The translations under genes were made by a program, and so were the position numbers. DNA of 64,000 nucleotides from Salinarimonas chemoclinalis (GTDB lineage: Bacteria; Pseudomonadota; Alphaproteobacteria; Rhizobiales; Beijerinckiaceae). The notes beneath the pieces are model-generated. The model worked only from the letters and a program-made list of their open reading frames with translations. It was not told where the DNA came from and did not search any database. Position 1 is the first letter of the stretch; each line of letters opens with the position of its first letter. This document shows, piece after piece, positions 1 through 7,446 of the stretch. The stretch spans positions 1-64,000 of the forward strand of contig NZ_JBGMWH010000016.1 in the NCBI RefSeq assembly GCF_041514305.1. The letters are read 5' to 3'.

Positions 1-3
1 CCC

Positions 4-1503
4 ATGCTCCCGACCCCGCAGCCGGCGCTCGCGCCGAACACCTACGCCTACGAGACGATCCCGCTCGTGAAGCCCACCGGCTTTCGCGAGTACGACGCGC
101 GCTGGCTCTTCGGCTCCGAGCTGAACCTGATGGGCGTCCAGGCGCTGGGGCTCGGCATCGCGCAGCTCGTGCACGAGCGCGGGGTCGCACCCGAGATCGT
201 GGTGGGCCACGACTTCCGCTCCTACTCCGCCTCGATCAAGCTCGCGCTCGTCGCCGGGCTGATGGCGGGGGGCATGCGGGTGCGCGACATCGGCCTCGCG
301 CTGTCGCCGATGGCCTACTTCGCCCAGTTCGCGCTCGATTGCCCCTGCGTCGCGATGGTCACCGCCTCGCACAACGACAACGGCTGGACCGGCGTGAAGA
401 TGGGGCTCGACCGCCCCCTCACCTTCGGCCCCGACGAGATGAGCCGGCTGAAGGAGATCGTGCTGTCCGGCGCGGCGCCGGCACGGCCGGGTGGCGCATA
501 CGACTACGTCGAGGGGTTCGCCCAGACCTATCTCGACGACCTCGCGCGCGGGCGCTCGCTCTCGCGCACGCTCAAGGTGGTCGCCGCCTGCGGCAACGGC
601 ACCGCGGGCGCCTTCGCGCCGCGGCTGCTCGAGCGGCTCGGCTGCGAGGTGATCCCGCTCGACTGCGAGCTCGACCATTCCTTCCCGCGCTACAACCCCA
701 ACCCCGAGGACATGGAGATGCTCCATGCTCTGGCGGACAAGGTGCGCGAGACCGGCGCCGACGTCGGGCTGGGCTTCGACGGGGACGGGGACCGCTGCGG
801 CGTCGTCGACGAGACCGGCGCGGAGATCTTCGCCGACAAGATCGGCGTGATGCTCGCCCGCGACCTCGCCGCGCTCCACCCGGGCGCGCGCTTCGTGGTG
901 GACGTGAAGTCGACGGGCCTGTTCATGACGGACCCCGAGCTCGCGCGGCTCGGCGCGACGACGGACTATTGGAAGACGGGCCACAGCTACATCAAGGCGC
1001 GCGTGAAGGCGCTCGGCGCGCTGGCCGGCTTCGAGAAGTCCGGCCACTTCTTCTTCGGCGCACCCGTCGGGCGCGGCTACGACGACGGGCTCGTCACGGC
1101 CATCGCCGTGCTCGAGATGCTCGACCGAAATCCGGATCGCACGATGAGCGATCTCTACGCCGCGCTGCCGAAGACCTGGGGCTCGCCGACGATGTCGCCG
1201 CTCTGCCCCGACGAGGTGAAGTACGACGTCGTCGCCCACGTCACCGCCCGCATCCAGGCGATGTGCGCCGCGTCCGAGCCGATCGCCGGAACGGCGATCG
1301 CCGACGTGGTCACCGTCAACGGCGTGCGCGTGACGCTCGCAGACGGCACCTGGGGCCTGGTGCGCGCCTCCTCCAACAAGCCCGAGCTCGTGGTCGTCGT
1401 CGAGAGCCCGGTCTCGCGGGCGCGTCTCGAGGAGATGTTCGCCGCGATCGACGCGATCCTGCGCGAGAACCCCGAGGTCGGCGCCTACAACCAGACCATC
1501 TGA
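4..1503 (+). CDS. Phosphomannomutase/phosphoglucomutase
   Basis: Interconverts hexose 1- and 6-phosphates, feeding nucleotide sugars to LPS or exopolysaccharide synthesis in the cytoplasm. The 499-residue product has the alpha-D-phosphohexomutase layout: a phosphoserine loop TASHNDNG with catalytic Ser122, the metal loop DGDGDR at residues 259-264, a sugar-specificity region near residue 340 (FEKSGH), and a C-terminal phosphate-binding domain containing RASSNKPE. Length fits the AlgC/ManB family. The ATG lies three bases from the window edge, so any upstream signal is unseen. It is followed after 74 bases by kdsA, which supports an envelope sugar role. Mannose versus glucose preference cannot be read from sequence alone. 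Confidence 0.93.
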   Translation: MLPTPQPALAPNTYAYETIPLVKPTGFREYDARWLFGSELNLMGVQALGLGIAQLVHERGVAPEIVVGHDFRSYSASIKLALVAGLMAGGMRVRDIGLALSPMAYFAQFALDCPCVAMVTASHNDNGWTGVKMGLDRPLTFGPDEMSRLKEIVLSGAAPARPGGAYDYVEGFAQTYLDDLARGRSLSRTLKVVAACGNGTAGAFAPRLLERLGCEVIPLDCELDHSFPRYNPNPEDMEMLHALADKVRETGADVGLGFDGDGDRCGVVDETGAEIFADKIGVMLARDLAALHPGARFVVDVKSTGLFMTDPELARLGATTDYWKTGHSYIKARVKALGALAGFEKSGHFFFGAPVGRGYDDGLVTAIAVLEMLDRNPDRTMSDLYAALPKTWGSPTMSPLCPDEVKYDVVAHVTARIQAMCAASEPIAGTAIADVVTVNGVRVTLADGTWGLVRASSNKPELVVVVESPVSRARLEEMFAAIDAILRENPEVGAYNQTI

Positions 1504-1577
1504 GGTGCCCGCGGCGTCGGTTCGGGGAGCGGCGAAGGCGCTTTGACCGGCGCCGCGAAACCGGCTAGAGCCGCGCC

Positions 1578-2441
1578 ATGGCACATCCCGCTCCCGCCCC
1601 CGTCGTCGCCGCCGGGTCCGTGCGCTTCGGCAACGCCCTGCCGCTCGCGCTGATCGCCGGCCCCTGCGCCATGGAGAGCCGCGCGCACGCCCTCGAGACG
1701 GCGGCGGCGCTGAAGGAGATCTGCGGCCGGCTCGGCCTCGGGCTCGTCTACAAGTCCTCCTTCGACAAGGCGAACCGCACCTCGGCGGGCTCCGCCCGCG
1801 GCATGGGGATCGCGGCGGCGCTGCCGGTCTTCGCGGAGATCCGCGAGAGCCTGGACCTGCCCACGCTGACCGACGTGCACGAGGCCGGCCAGTGCGCCCC
1901 CGTCGCCGAGGCGGTGGACATCCTGCAGATCCCCGCCTTCCTCTGCCGCCAGACGGACCTCCTCGTCGCGGCGGCGAGGACGGGGCGCGTCGTCAATGTC
2001 AAGAAGGGCCAGTTCCTGGCGCCCTGGGACATGGCGAACGTGATCGACAAGGTGGTCGGCGCCGGGAACCCGAACGTGCTCGCCACCGAGCGTGGCGCGT
2101 CCTTCGGCTACAACACGCTCGTCTCCGACATGCGCGCGCTGCCCATCATGGCGGCCACCGGCGCGCCGGTGATCTTCGACGCCACCCACTCCGTGCAGCA
2201 GCCCGGCGGGCAGGGCGCGACGTCGGGCGGCCAGCGCGAGTTCGTGCCGGTGCTGGCCCGCGCGGCGGTGGCGGTGGGCGTCGCGGGCGTCTTCATCGAG
2301 ACGCACGAGGCCCCCGAGCGCGCGCCCTCCGACGGGCCCAACATGGTGCCGCTCGCGCAGATGGAGGATCTCCTCGCCGAGCTGATGGCCTTCGACGCGC
2401 TCGCCAAGGGGCGCCTCTCCCGAGAGGCCGCGGCGCGATGA
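1578..2441 (+). CDS. kdsA: 3-deoxy-8-phosphooctulonate synthase (KDO-8-P synthase)
   Basis: Condenses phosphoenolpyruvate with arabinose 5-phosphate to give KDO 8-phosphate, the committed step to the KDO sugar of the LPS inner core. The 287-residue product is full length. It shows the family signature IAGPCAMES near residue 25, KSSFDKANRTS in the substrate-binding region, VNVKKGQFLAPWDM, and DATHSVQQPGG near the C-terminal half. The stop overlaps the ATG of kdsD by four bases (ATGA), so the two steps of the KDO pathway are translationally coupled. Confidence 0.97.
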   Translation: MAHPAPAPVVAAGSVRFGNALPLALIAGPCAMESRAHALETAAALKEICGRLGLGLVYKSSFDKANRTSAGSARGMGIAAALPVFAEIRESLDLPTLTDVHEAGQCAPVAEAVDILQIPAFLCRQTDLLVAAARTGRVVNVKKGQFLAPWDMANVIDKVVGAGNPNVLATERGASFGYNTLVSDMRALPIMAATGAPVIFDATHSVQQPGGQGATSGGQREFVPVLARAAVAVGVAGVFIETHEAPERAPSDGPNMVPLAQMEDLLAELMAFDALAKGRLSREAAAR

Positions 2442-3430
2442 GCGCCGACGCGGTCCAGGCCGCCGGCGCCGATCTCCTCGCGCCGGCGCTGCGCACGATC
2501 GCCGTCGAGCGCGAGGGGCTCGCCGCGCTGGAGGAGGCGCTCGGCAACGGGCTCGGGGCGGCCTTCGCCGCCGCGGTCGAGACGATCAAGGACCGGCCCG
2601 GGCGCGTCATCGTCTCGGGGATGGGCAAGTCCGGCCACGTCGGGCGCAAGATCGCCGCGACCCTCGCCTCCACCGGCACGCCCGCCTACTTCGTGCATCC
2701 GGGCGAGGCGAGCCACGGCGACCTCGGCATGATCCTGCGCGAGGACGCGATCCTCGCGCTCTCCTGGTCGGGCGAGACGGGAGAACTCTCCGACCTGATC
2801 GCCTACGCCAAGCGCCACGGCGTCCCGCTCGTCGCCTTCACGGCGAACGCCGACTCGACGCTGGGGCGCGCCGCCGACATCTGCCTCGCGCTCCCCAAGG
2901 CGAAGGAGGCCTGCCCAAATGGGCTCGCGCCCACGACCTCGACGACGATGCAGCTCGCGCTCGGCGACGCGCTGGCGGTGGCGCTGCTCGAGGCGCGCGG
3001 CTTCACGGCGCAGGACTTCCGCCTCTACCACCCCGGCGGCAAGCTCGGCGCGCTGCTCAAGACCGCCAAGGACATCATGCACGTCGGCGAGCGCCTGCCG
3101 CTCGTGCCCACCGGCACGCCGATGAGCGCCGCGCTCGCGGTGCAGAGCGACAAGAGCTTCGGCTGCGTCATCGTGGTCGACGCCGAGGGGCGGCTCATCG
3201 GCATCGTCACCGACGGCGACGTGCGCCGCCACATGGCCAACGACCTCCTCTCGCGCACCGTCGACGAGGTGATGACGAGGCGACCCCTCACCATCGGCCC
3301 GGACATCCTGCTGGGCCAGGCGCTGGAGTTGGTGGAGAGCCGCAAGGTCTCGGCCCTCGTCGTCGTGCGCGACGGGCGGCCGGTGGGGCTGGTGCACGTG
3401 CTGGATCTCTTGCGGACGGGGGCGGCGTGA
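2438..3430 (+). CDS. kdsD: Arabinose-5-phosphate isomerase
   Basis: Isomerises ribulose 5-phosphate to arabinose 5-phosphate, the substrate of KdsA encoded immediately upstream. The 330-residue product has an N-terminal SIS domain (about residues 35-170, with GMGKSGHVGRKIAATLASTG and LSWSGETGE) and two C-terminal CBS domains (about 205-325, with IMHVGERLPLV and VMTRRPLTI). That is the KdsD/GutQ architecture. The ATG at 2438 is chosen because it overlaps the kdsA stop by four bases; an in-frame extension further upstream would lie wholly inside kdsA. Confidence 0.95.
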   Translation: MSADAVQAAGADLLAPALRTIAVEREGLAALEEALGNGLGAAFAAAVETIKDRPGRVIVSGMGKSGHVGRKIAATLASTGTPAYFVHPGEASHGDLGMILREDAILALSWSGETGELSDLIAYAKRHGVPLVAFTANADSTLGRAADICLALPKAKEACPNGLAPTTSTTMQLALGDALAVALLEARGFTAQDFRLYHPGGKLGALLKTAKDIMHVGERLPLVPTGTPMSAALAVQSDKSFGCVIVVDAEGRLIGIVTDGDVRRHMANDLLSRTVDEVMTRRPLTIGPDILLGQALELVESRKVSALVVVRDGRPVGLVHVLDLLRTGAA

Positions 3431-3678
3431 TCGAGATCGACCTGTCCGACCCGGATTGGACGCTCGCTCGTGCGGTCGAAGCGGCGAACGCGGCAGGAAT
3501 CGTGCTCGTCAAATCTGGGGGGCGACCCGTGGCGCGCGTGGCGGCGGTCCCGAGCACCGGAGCGGCTCGCACCAAGCGGCTCGGGTTCCTCCGAGGGCAG
3601 GCCACGATCCCCGACGACTTCGACACCCTCGCCGCAGATGAAATTGCCGACTCTTTCGAGGGGCGCACTGCGCCCTGA
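3427..3678 (+). CDS. Phd/YefM-type antitoxin without an adjacent same-strand toxin
   Basis: A predicted 83-residue antitoxin of the prevent-host-death family. The N-terminal part has the Phd fold pattern (a VEAANAAG helix followed by VLVKSGGRPVARVAA) and the tail LGFLRGQ...IPDDFDTLAADEI is typical of antitoxins that wrap a PIN-domain VapC toxin. It starts with GTG overlapping the kdsD stop by four bases, so it is expressed as the last cistron of the kds operon. No toxin follows on this strand: 19 bases further on, the convergent vapC gene ends. It may be an orphan remnant or a second antitoxin for that toxin. Family assignment is by pattern recognition. Confidence 0.72.
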   Translation: MIEIDLSDPDWTLARAVEAANAAGIVLVKSGGRPVARVAAVPSTGAARTKRLGFLRGQATIPDDFDTLAADEIADSFEGRTAP

Positions 3679-3697
3679 CCCGATGCCGTTCGGGGCT

Positions 3698-4114
3698 TCA
3701 CCAGATCCGCACGACCTCGGTGCCGGTTTCGGCCAGCGTCTCGAACGCGCGATCCGCGGTGATCAAAGCCACGCGCAGTTCCAGAGCGGTTACGGCGATC
3801 ATGCGGTCGAACGGATCGCGGTGAGCCCAGTCGAGCCCCGCTGCGGCGGAGGCGATGGTCGCGGATACGGGCACGACGGTTCCGCCCTGCCTCGTGAGGA
3901 GCGTTGGGAGCGAGGCGACGTGCGGGACCATCTCCGGCCATTTTCCGAGGCGCGCCTTCAGCCCGATCTCGAAACAGCTGATCGCGCTCACGTAGACGAC
4001 GGTCGCGGCGTCGATGGCCGCGCGCGCGGCGCCGCTGAGCGACGCTTCTTCGCTGAAGGTCCAAGCCCAGGCATGCGTGTCCAGCAGGACCGACGCTACT
4101 TCCCGCCTTCCCAC
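3698..4114 (-). CDS. vapC: PIN-domain toxin, VapC family ribonuclease
   Basis: A predicted Mg-dependent endoribonuclease toxin of a type II toxin-antitoxin pair, 138 residues long. The four acidic residues of the PIN active site are visible: Asp12 in LLDTHAW, Glu49 in ISCFEIG, Asp100/Asp103 in RDPFDRM and Asp121 in TADRAF. The likely GTG start lies inside the 3' end of the upstream antitoxin (19-base overlap), as usual for coupled pairs. The active site looks intact, so the toxin is probably functional. Confidence 0.88.
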   Translation of the reverse strand: MGRREVASVLLDTHAWAWTFSEEASLSGAARAAIDAATVVYVSAISCFEIGLKARLGKWPEMVPHVASLPTLLTRQGGTVVPVSATIASAAAGLDWAHRDPFDRMIAVTALELRVALITADRAFETLAETGTEVVRIW

Positions 4115-4323
4115 GCGCTCAGCTCCTCCTCGCTCATCGGCTCCAGGAAGTCCGGCCCGGGACCGACCTCGGGGAGAAGACCGAACTCGAAGCGCTTGCG
4201 CACGACCGGGACGAGTTCGACCACCGGCTCGCGCCCACGGCGTATCACGACGCGCTCTCCGGCGAGCGCCGCCTCGATCAAGCGTGACAGCTGCGTCTTG
4301 GCCTCGTGAACGGTGACTTCCAT
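4096..4323 (-). CDS. Phd/YefM-family antitoxin of the VapC pair
   Basis: The antitoxin partner of the overlapping PIN toxin. The 75-residue product begins MEVTVHEAKTQLSRLIEAA, the classic Phd N-terminus that binds the operator DNA, followed by VVIRRGREPVVELVPV. The acidic C-terminal half (EPMSEEELSAWEGG) would neutralise the toxin. The ATG at 4323 is preferred over an in-frame TTG at 4335 because GGAGGA sits at ideal spacing before it. Autoregulation of the pair is expected for the family; no operator palindrome was identified. Confidence 0.85.
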   Translation of the reverse strand: MEVTVHEAKTQLSRLIEAALAGERVVIRRGREPVVELVPVVRKRFEFGLLPEVGPGPDFLEPMSEEELSAWEGGK

Positions 4324-4384
4324 GGCGTCCTCCAACCCAGGCTAACCTAGCTAATCAGAGGCCGTTCTTCAACGGTGCCGCCCC

Positions 4385-5947
4385 TCACCTGACATCCACC
4401 ACCACCTCCCCATCCGCCGCCAGCCGCTCCGCCGCCGCGAGGGGGGCGACGAGGCCGTGGCCGAAGGCGGGGTCGCGGCCGGTCTCGCCGAGGTCGACCG
4501 CGGCCTGCGCGAGGGCGGCGCGGACGGCGTCGGCGCGCGCCTGCGGATCGCGCGCGAGCACCAGAGCCGCTGCCGCCGAGACGTAGGCGGCGGCGAGCGA
4601 GGTGCCCGAGCCGAGCGCGTAGCGCCCGCCGGCCGCGGGCGTGAGCAGGTCGACGCCGGGCGCGGCGAGGGCGACGTAGGCGCCGCGGTTCGCCTCCGGA
4701 TAAAGCGCGTCCGCGGCATCCGTCGCCGTGACGGCGAGGACGGCCGGGTGCGATCCCGGGAAGGCAGGGGGCGCGCCGGCGCCGTTGTTGCCGGCCGCGG
4801 CGACGAGGACGACATCGCGCTCTGCGAGGATGTCGAGCGCCTGCGCCACCAGCGGGTCGTCGCCGCCGGCGAAGCTCATGTTGATCACCCGCGCGCCCTC
4901 CCCCGCGGCGAGGTCGAGGGCGCGCAGGAGGCGATAGCTCGTGCTCGCCGGCCGCCCGTCGTCGGGCGCGGCGTCGAAGGCGGCGACGGCGAGGACCTCG
5001 GCGGCGGGCGCGGCCCCGCGCAGGAGGCCCGCCCCGACGATGAGCCCCACGACCTGCGTGCCGTGGTCCATCGGCGCCGGCGCCGCCTCGTCGAGCACGC
5101 TCGCCGCCCGCACGGCCGACGGCGCGAACTCGGGATGGGCGAGGTCGGCGGCCGTGTCGATCACCGCGATCAGCGTGCCCCGCCCGGCCTCCGGCGGGGC
5201 GGGGTCGAGGCCGAGGCGGGCGAGGGCGTACTGCACCCCCGCCTGCGTGCGGTAGATCCGGTTCGGCCCGGCGCGCGCGACCCGAGCGTCCCCGGCGAGG
5301 GCGGCGACGACGGTCTCGACGGCCCGCGCGTCGTCGATGCGCAGGCGCAGCACACGCGCGCCGACGAGCGCGAGATCGACGCTCTCGACGAGGACGAGGT
5401 CGTTCTCGGCCGCGAGCGCCGCGGCGACATCGGCATCGAGACCCGCCGCGAGCGTGGCGACGACGATGCGCGCCTCGATCGCGTCCGGATCGTAGGCGCC
5501 GCCGGCGACGGGCTCCGGGGCGGCGAAGGAGCCGATGCGCGGCGGCGGCAGGGGAGCACCCTCGCCGATCACGGCGCGAGGGGGCGGGGCCGCGGGTCCG
5601 CGGTCGACGGCGCGGGGCGCATCGCGGCGCGGGGACGGCCGCGCCCGCTGCACCGGCTCGGGATCCGCATCGACGTTCGCCGGCGCGGACGGGCGCAGGC
5701 GCTGCGGATCGTCCCGGATCGGGCTCGGCAGCACCACGGGCGGCACGATGCGGGGCACCACCGGCCGCGGCGCGACGACCGGCGGGGCCATGCGGGGAGG
5801 CGCCATGGGAGGCGGAGCGACCGGCGGCGGAGCGACGGACGGCGGGGCGACGGGCGGCGGGGCCGTGATCTGGGCTCGCGCCGGGACCGAGGCGAGCAGA
5901 ACGCCGGCGAGGAGGAGCGGGACGGCGATCGCCGCGCGCATGGTCAC
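4385..5947 (-). CDS. Exported S8-family (subtilisin-like) serine protease
   Basis: A predicted secreted or periplasmic subtilase of 520 residues. It has a signal peptide ending near residue 25 (ARAQ), a long Pro/Ala-rich linker (about 28-80), a second low-complexity stretch to about 150, a propeptide-inhibitor-like alpha/beta segment (about 155-235), then the peptidase domain with the triad Asp264 (VIDTAAD), His295 (MDHGTQV) and Ser450 (GSGTSLAAA). The oxyanion region AAAGNNG is present. GTG at 5947 overlaps the anti-sigma stop (GTGA); an ATG two codons on is an alternative. As the third cistron after an ECF sigma factor and its anti-sigma factor, it is probably part of that regulatory unit. 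Confidence 0.9.
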   Translation of the reverse strand: MTMRAAIAVPLLLAGVLLASVPARAQITAPPPVAPPSVAPPPVAPPPMAPPRMAPPVVAPRPVVPRIVPPVVLPSPIRDDPQRLRPSAPANVDADPEPVQRARPSPRRDAPRAVDRGPAAPPPRAVIGEGAPLPPPRIGSFAAPEPVAGGAYDPDAIEARIVVATLAAGLDADVAAALAAENDLVLVESVDLALVGARVLRLRIDDARAVETVVAALAGDARVARAGPNRIYRTQAGVQYALARLGLDPAPPEAGRGTLIAVIDTAADLAHPEFAPSAVRAASVLDEAAPAPMDHGTQVVGLIVGAGLLRGAAPAAEVLAVAAFDAAPDDGRPASTSYRLLRALDLAAGEGARVINMSFAGGDDPLVAQALDILAERDVVLVAAAGNNGAGAPPAFPGSHPAVLAVTATDAADALYPEANRGAYVALAAPGVDLLTPAAGGRYALGSGTSLAAAYVSAAAALVLARDPQARADAVRAALAQAAVDLGETGRDPAFGHGLVAPLAAAERLAADGEVVVDVR

Positions 5948-6663
5948 GATCCCGGCCCGGCGAAGCGCACGACGTCTCCGGCGTCGCGCAGCCGCGCGAG
6001 CGCCGCGTCGGCGTCCGAGCCCTCCGGCAGCGCGAGCGCGTAGAGCCCGCCCGCCCGCGGGCCGTCGACGATGCGGGCGTCGAGCGCGGCGAGGAGGTCC
6101 CCGATCGCGCCCGCCGTCGCCTCGGGCGCGAATACGACGAGGATCGACGCCCGCACCGGCGCCGCGGCGCCATCCCCCGTCGCCGTGCGGAACGTGGTCT
6201 CGGCGGGGGGCGCGCCGACGAGGCCGCCGATCACGCCCGCCTGCGCCACGGCGAGGAGGACGAGCGCGGCGATCGCCGCGCCGCGCAGCGGCGGCGAGAG
6301 CGCGTCGAGGAGCCCCGAGAGCCCGGCGAGCGCCCGCGCCGCGAAGCCGCGGCGGGCGGCGGCCGCGCTCGGGATCGCACCCGCAGCCGCACGCGGCGCC
6401 TCGCGACGCGCCTGCGCCAGGATCGCATCGATCGAGCCCGCGCCCGGCACGGGCGCGGCTCGGGCGAGGACCACCGTCGCCTCGCGCTCCTCGGCGATCG
6501 CCGCGAGATGAGCCTGCTGCTCGGGATTATCCGCCAGGAAGCGCTCGACGCGGGCGCGGTCGCCGGCGTCGAGCGTGCCCGCGGCATGCCAGGGCAGCAG
6601 CAGCGCCGGGTCGTCGGCGTCGATCCCCTCCGGCGGGTCGTCGTTCATGCGGTCGGCGGTCAT
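5944..6663 (-). CDS. Membrane anti-sigma factor with propeptide-like C-terminal domain
   Basis: A predicted 239-residue single-pass membrane anti-sigma factor for the ECF sigma factor encoded just upstream. Residues 15-65 (LLLPWHAAGTLD..., then an acidic helix) match the cytoplasmic sigma-binding region of anti-sigma factors but lack the HxxxCxxC zinc motif. A hydrophobic segment at 127-150 is the membrane span. Residues 171-237, predicted to be periplasmic, form a beta-alpha-beta pattern (ILVVFAPEATAGAIGDLLAA ... ARIVDGPRAGGLYAL ... VVRFAGP) that resembles subtilase propeptide-inhibitor (I9) domains. ATG at 6663 overlaps the sigma stop (ATGA) and is preferred over an upstream GTG. Confidence 0.82.
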   Translation of the reverse strand: MTADRMNDDPPEGIDADDPALLLPWHAAGTLDAGDRARVERFLADNPEQQAHLAAIAEEREATVVLARAAPVPGAGSIDAILAQARREAPRAAAGAIPSAAAARRGFAARALAGLSGLLDALSPPLRGAAIAALVLLAVAQAGVIGGLVGAPPAETTFRTATGDGAAAPVRASILVVFAPEATAGAIGDLLAALDARIVDGPRAGGLYALALPEGSDADAALARLRDAGDVVRFAGPGS

Positions 6664-7220
6664 GGCCACCCCCTGTCGATTCCGGCCTCGGCGAAGAGCC
6701 GGGCGAGCTGCTTGCGGGCATAGAACATCCGCGTCTTGACGGTGTTCTCCGGCACGCCGAGCACCACCGCCGCCTCGGCGACGGACTGTTCCTGGTAGTA
6801 GACGAGCTCCACGATCTCCCGGTGGACCGGCGAGAGGCCCTCGATCACCCGGCGCATGAGCGCCCCCTTGTCGCGCTTGGCGAGCTCGATCTCGGGATCG
6901 TCGGCCGCGTCGGGGATGCGGGCCGCGGCCTCCTCGTCGAGGGGCTCCTCGCCGCGCTTGCGCAGCCGGTCGATCGCCTTGTTGCGGGCGACGGACAGGA
7001 GCCAGGTTCCCACGGCGGAGCCGCCGCGGAAGCGCCCGGCGCCCTTCCAGATCTCGACGAAGGCCTCATTGGTCACCTCCTCCGCCACGGCCTCGTTGCG
7101 CACGAGCCGCAGCACGAACCGGAAGACCTTCGTCGCGTGGCGGGCGTGGAGCGCGCGCAACGCGCCCTCGTCGCCCCTGGCGATCGCGGCGAGATCGGCG
7201 AGATCGGCGTCGTTGCTCAT
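6660..7220 (-). CDS. ECF (extracytoplasmic function) RNA polymerase sigma factor
   Basis: A 186-residue sigma-70 family factor with only regions 2 and 4, the ECF layout. Region 2 contains AFVEIWKGAGRF and the -10 recognition helix WLLSVARNKAIDRLRKR; region 4 contains LVYYQEQSVAEAAVVLGV followed by the recognition helix PENTVKTRMFYARKQLARLF. It is the first gene of a three-gene coupled operon with its putative anti-sigma factor and an S8 protease. A candidate self-recognised promoter lies 24-51 bases upstream. Its regulon is unknown; the divergent barrel protein gene is the obvious neighbour to test. Confidence 0.93.
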   Translation of the reverse strand: MSNDADLADLAAIARGDEGALRALHARHATKVFRFVLRLVRNEAVAEEVTNEAFVEIWKGAGRFRGGSAVGTWLLSVARNKAIDRLRKRGEEPLDEEAAARIPDAADDPEIELAKRDKGALMRRVIEGLSPVHREIVELVYYQEQSVAEAAVVLGVPENTVKTRMFYARKQLARLFAEAGIDRGWP

Positions 7221-7243
7221 CGGCGTCGGTCTTCCCGGCTCCT

Positions 7244-7271
7244 TCGACGGACGAGGGCCGCAAGAGGTTCA
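7244..7271 (-). promoter_or_regulatory. Candidate ECF-type promoter of the sigma operon
   Basis: On the minus strand TGAACC (7271-7266) is followed after 16 bases by CGTCGA (7249-7244), a spacing and sequence typical of ECF-sigma promoters (GAAC near -35, CGTC near -10). It lies 24 bases before the sigma start codon, so it would allow positive autoregulation. Found by eye; chance occurrence is possible. Confidence 0.35.
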
Positions 7272-7365
7272 CGGCCGAGTTTACACGATGATCGCTCGAT
7301 CGTGCGGGGAGATCGGGCTCGGGCGGGCCGGATGTGCCCGCGCGGCCACGGCGCGCGGCGATCGC

Positions 7366-7408
7366 CCGCGCGGGCGGCGCGCCCCCTTCGCGCACGCCGC
7401 CCGCGCGG
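7366..7408. repeat. 14-bp perfect inverted repeat in the leader of the barrel gene
   Basis: CCGCGCGGGCGGCG at 7366-7379 is repeated in inverse at 7395-7408 with a 15-base loop. The all-GC stem would be very stable in RNA. Its right arm ends 29-38 bases before the two possible start codons of the autotransporter-barrel gene, so it lies in the probable 5' untranslated region or promoter. It could act as an attenuator or simply be composition-driven. Confidence 0.5.
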
Positions 7409-7446
7409 CTAATCTCGTCGCTCCCGCCCGTGCCCGGATGGTCGCG

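Noticed and set aside
339..1568. A 409-codon plus-strand open frame overlapping the phosphomannomutase gene
   Set aside because: It is a frame-shifted shadow of that gene with an Arg-rich product and no ribosome-binding site.
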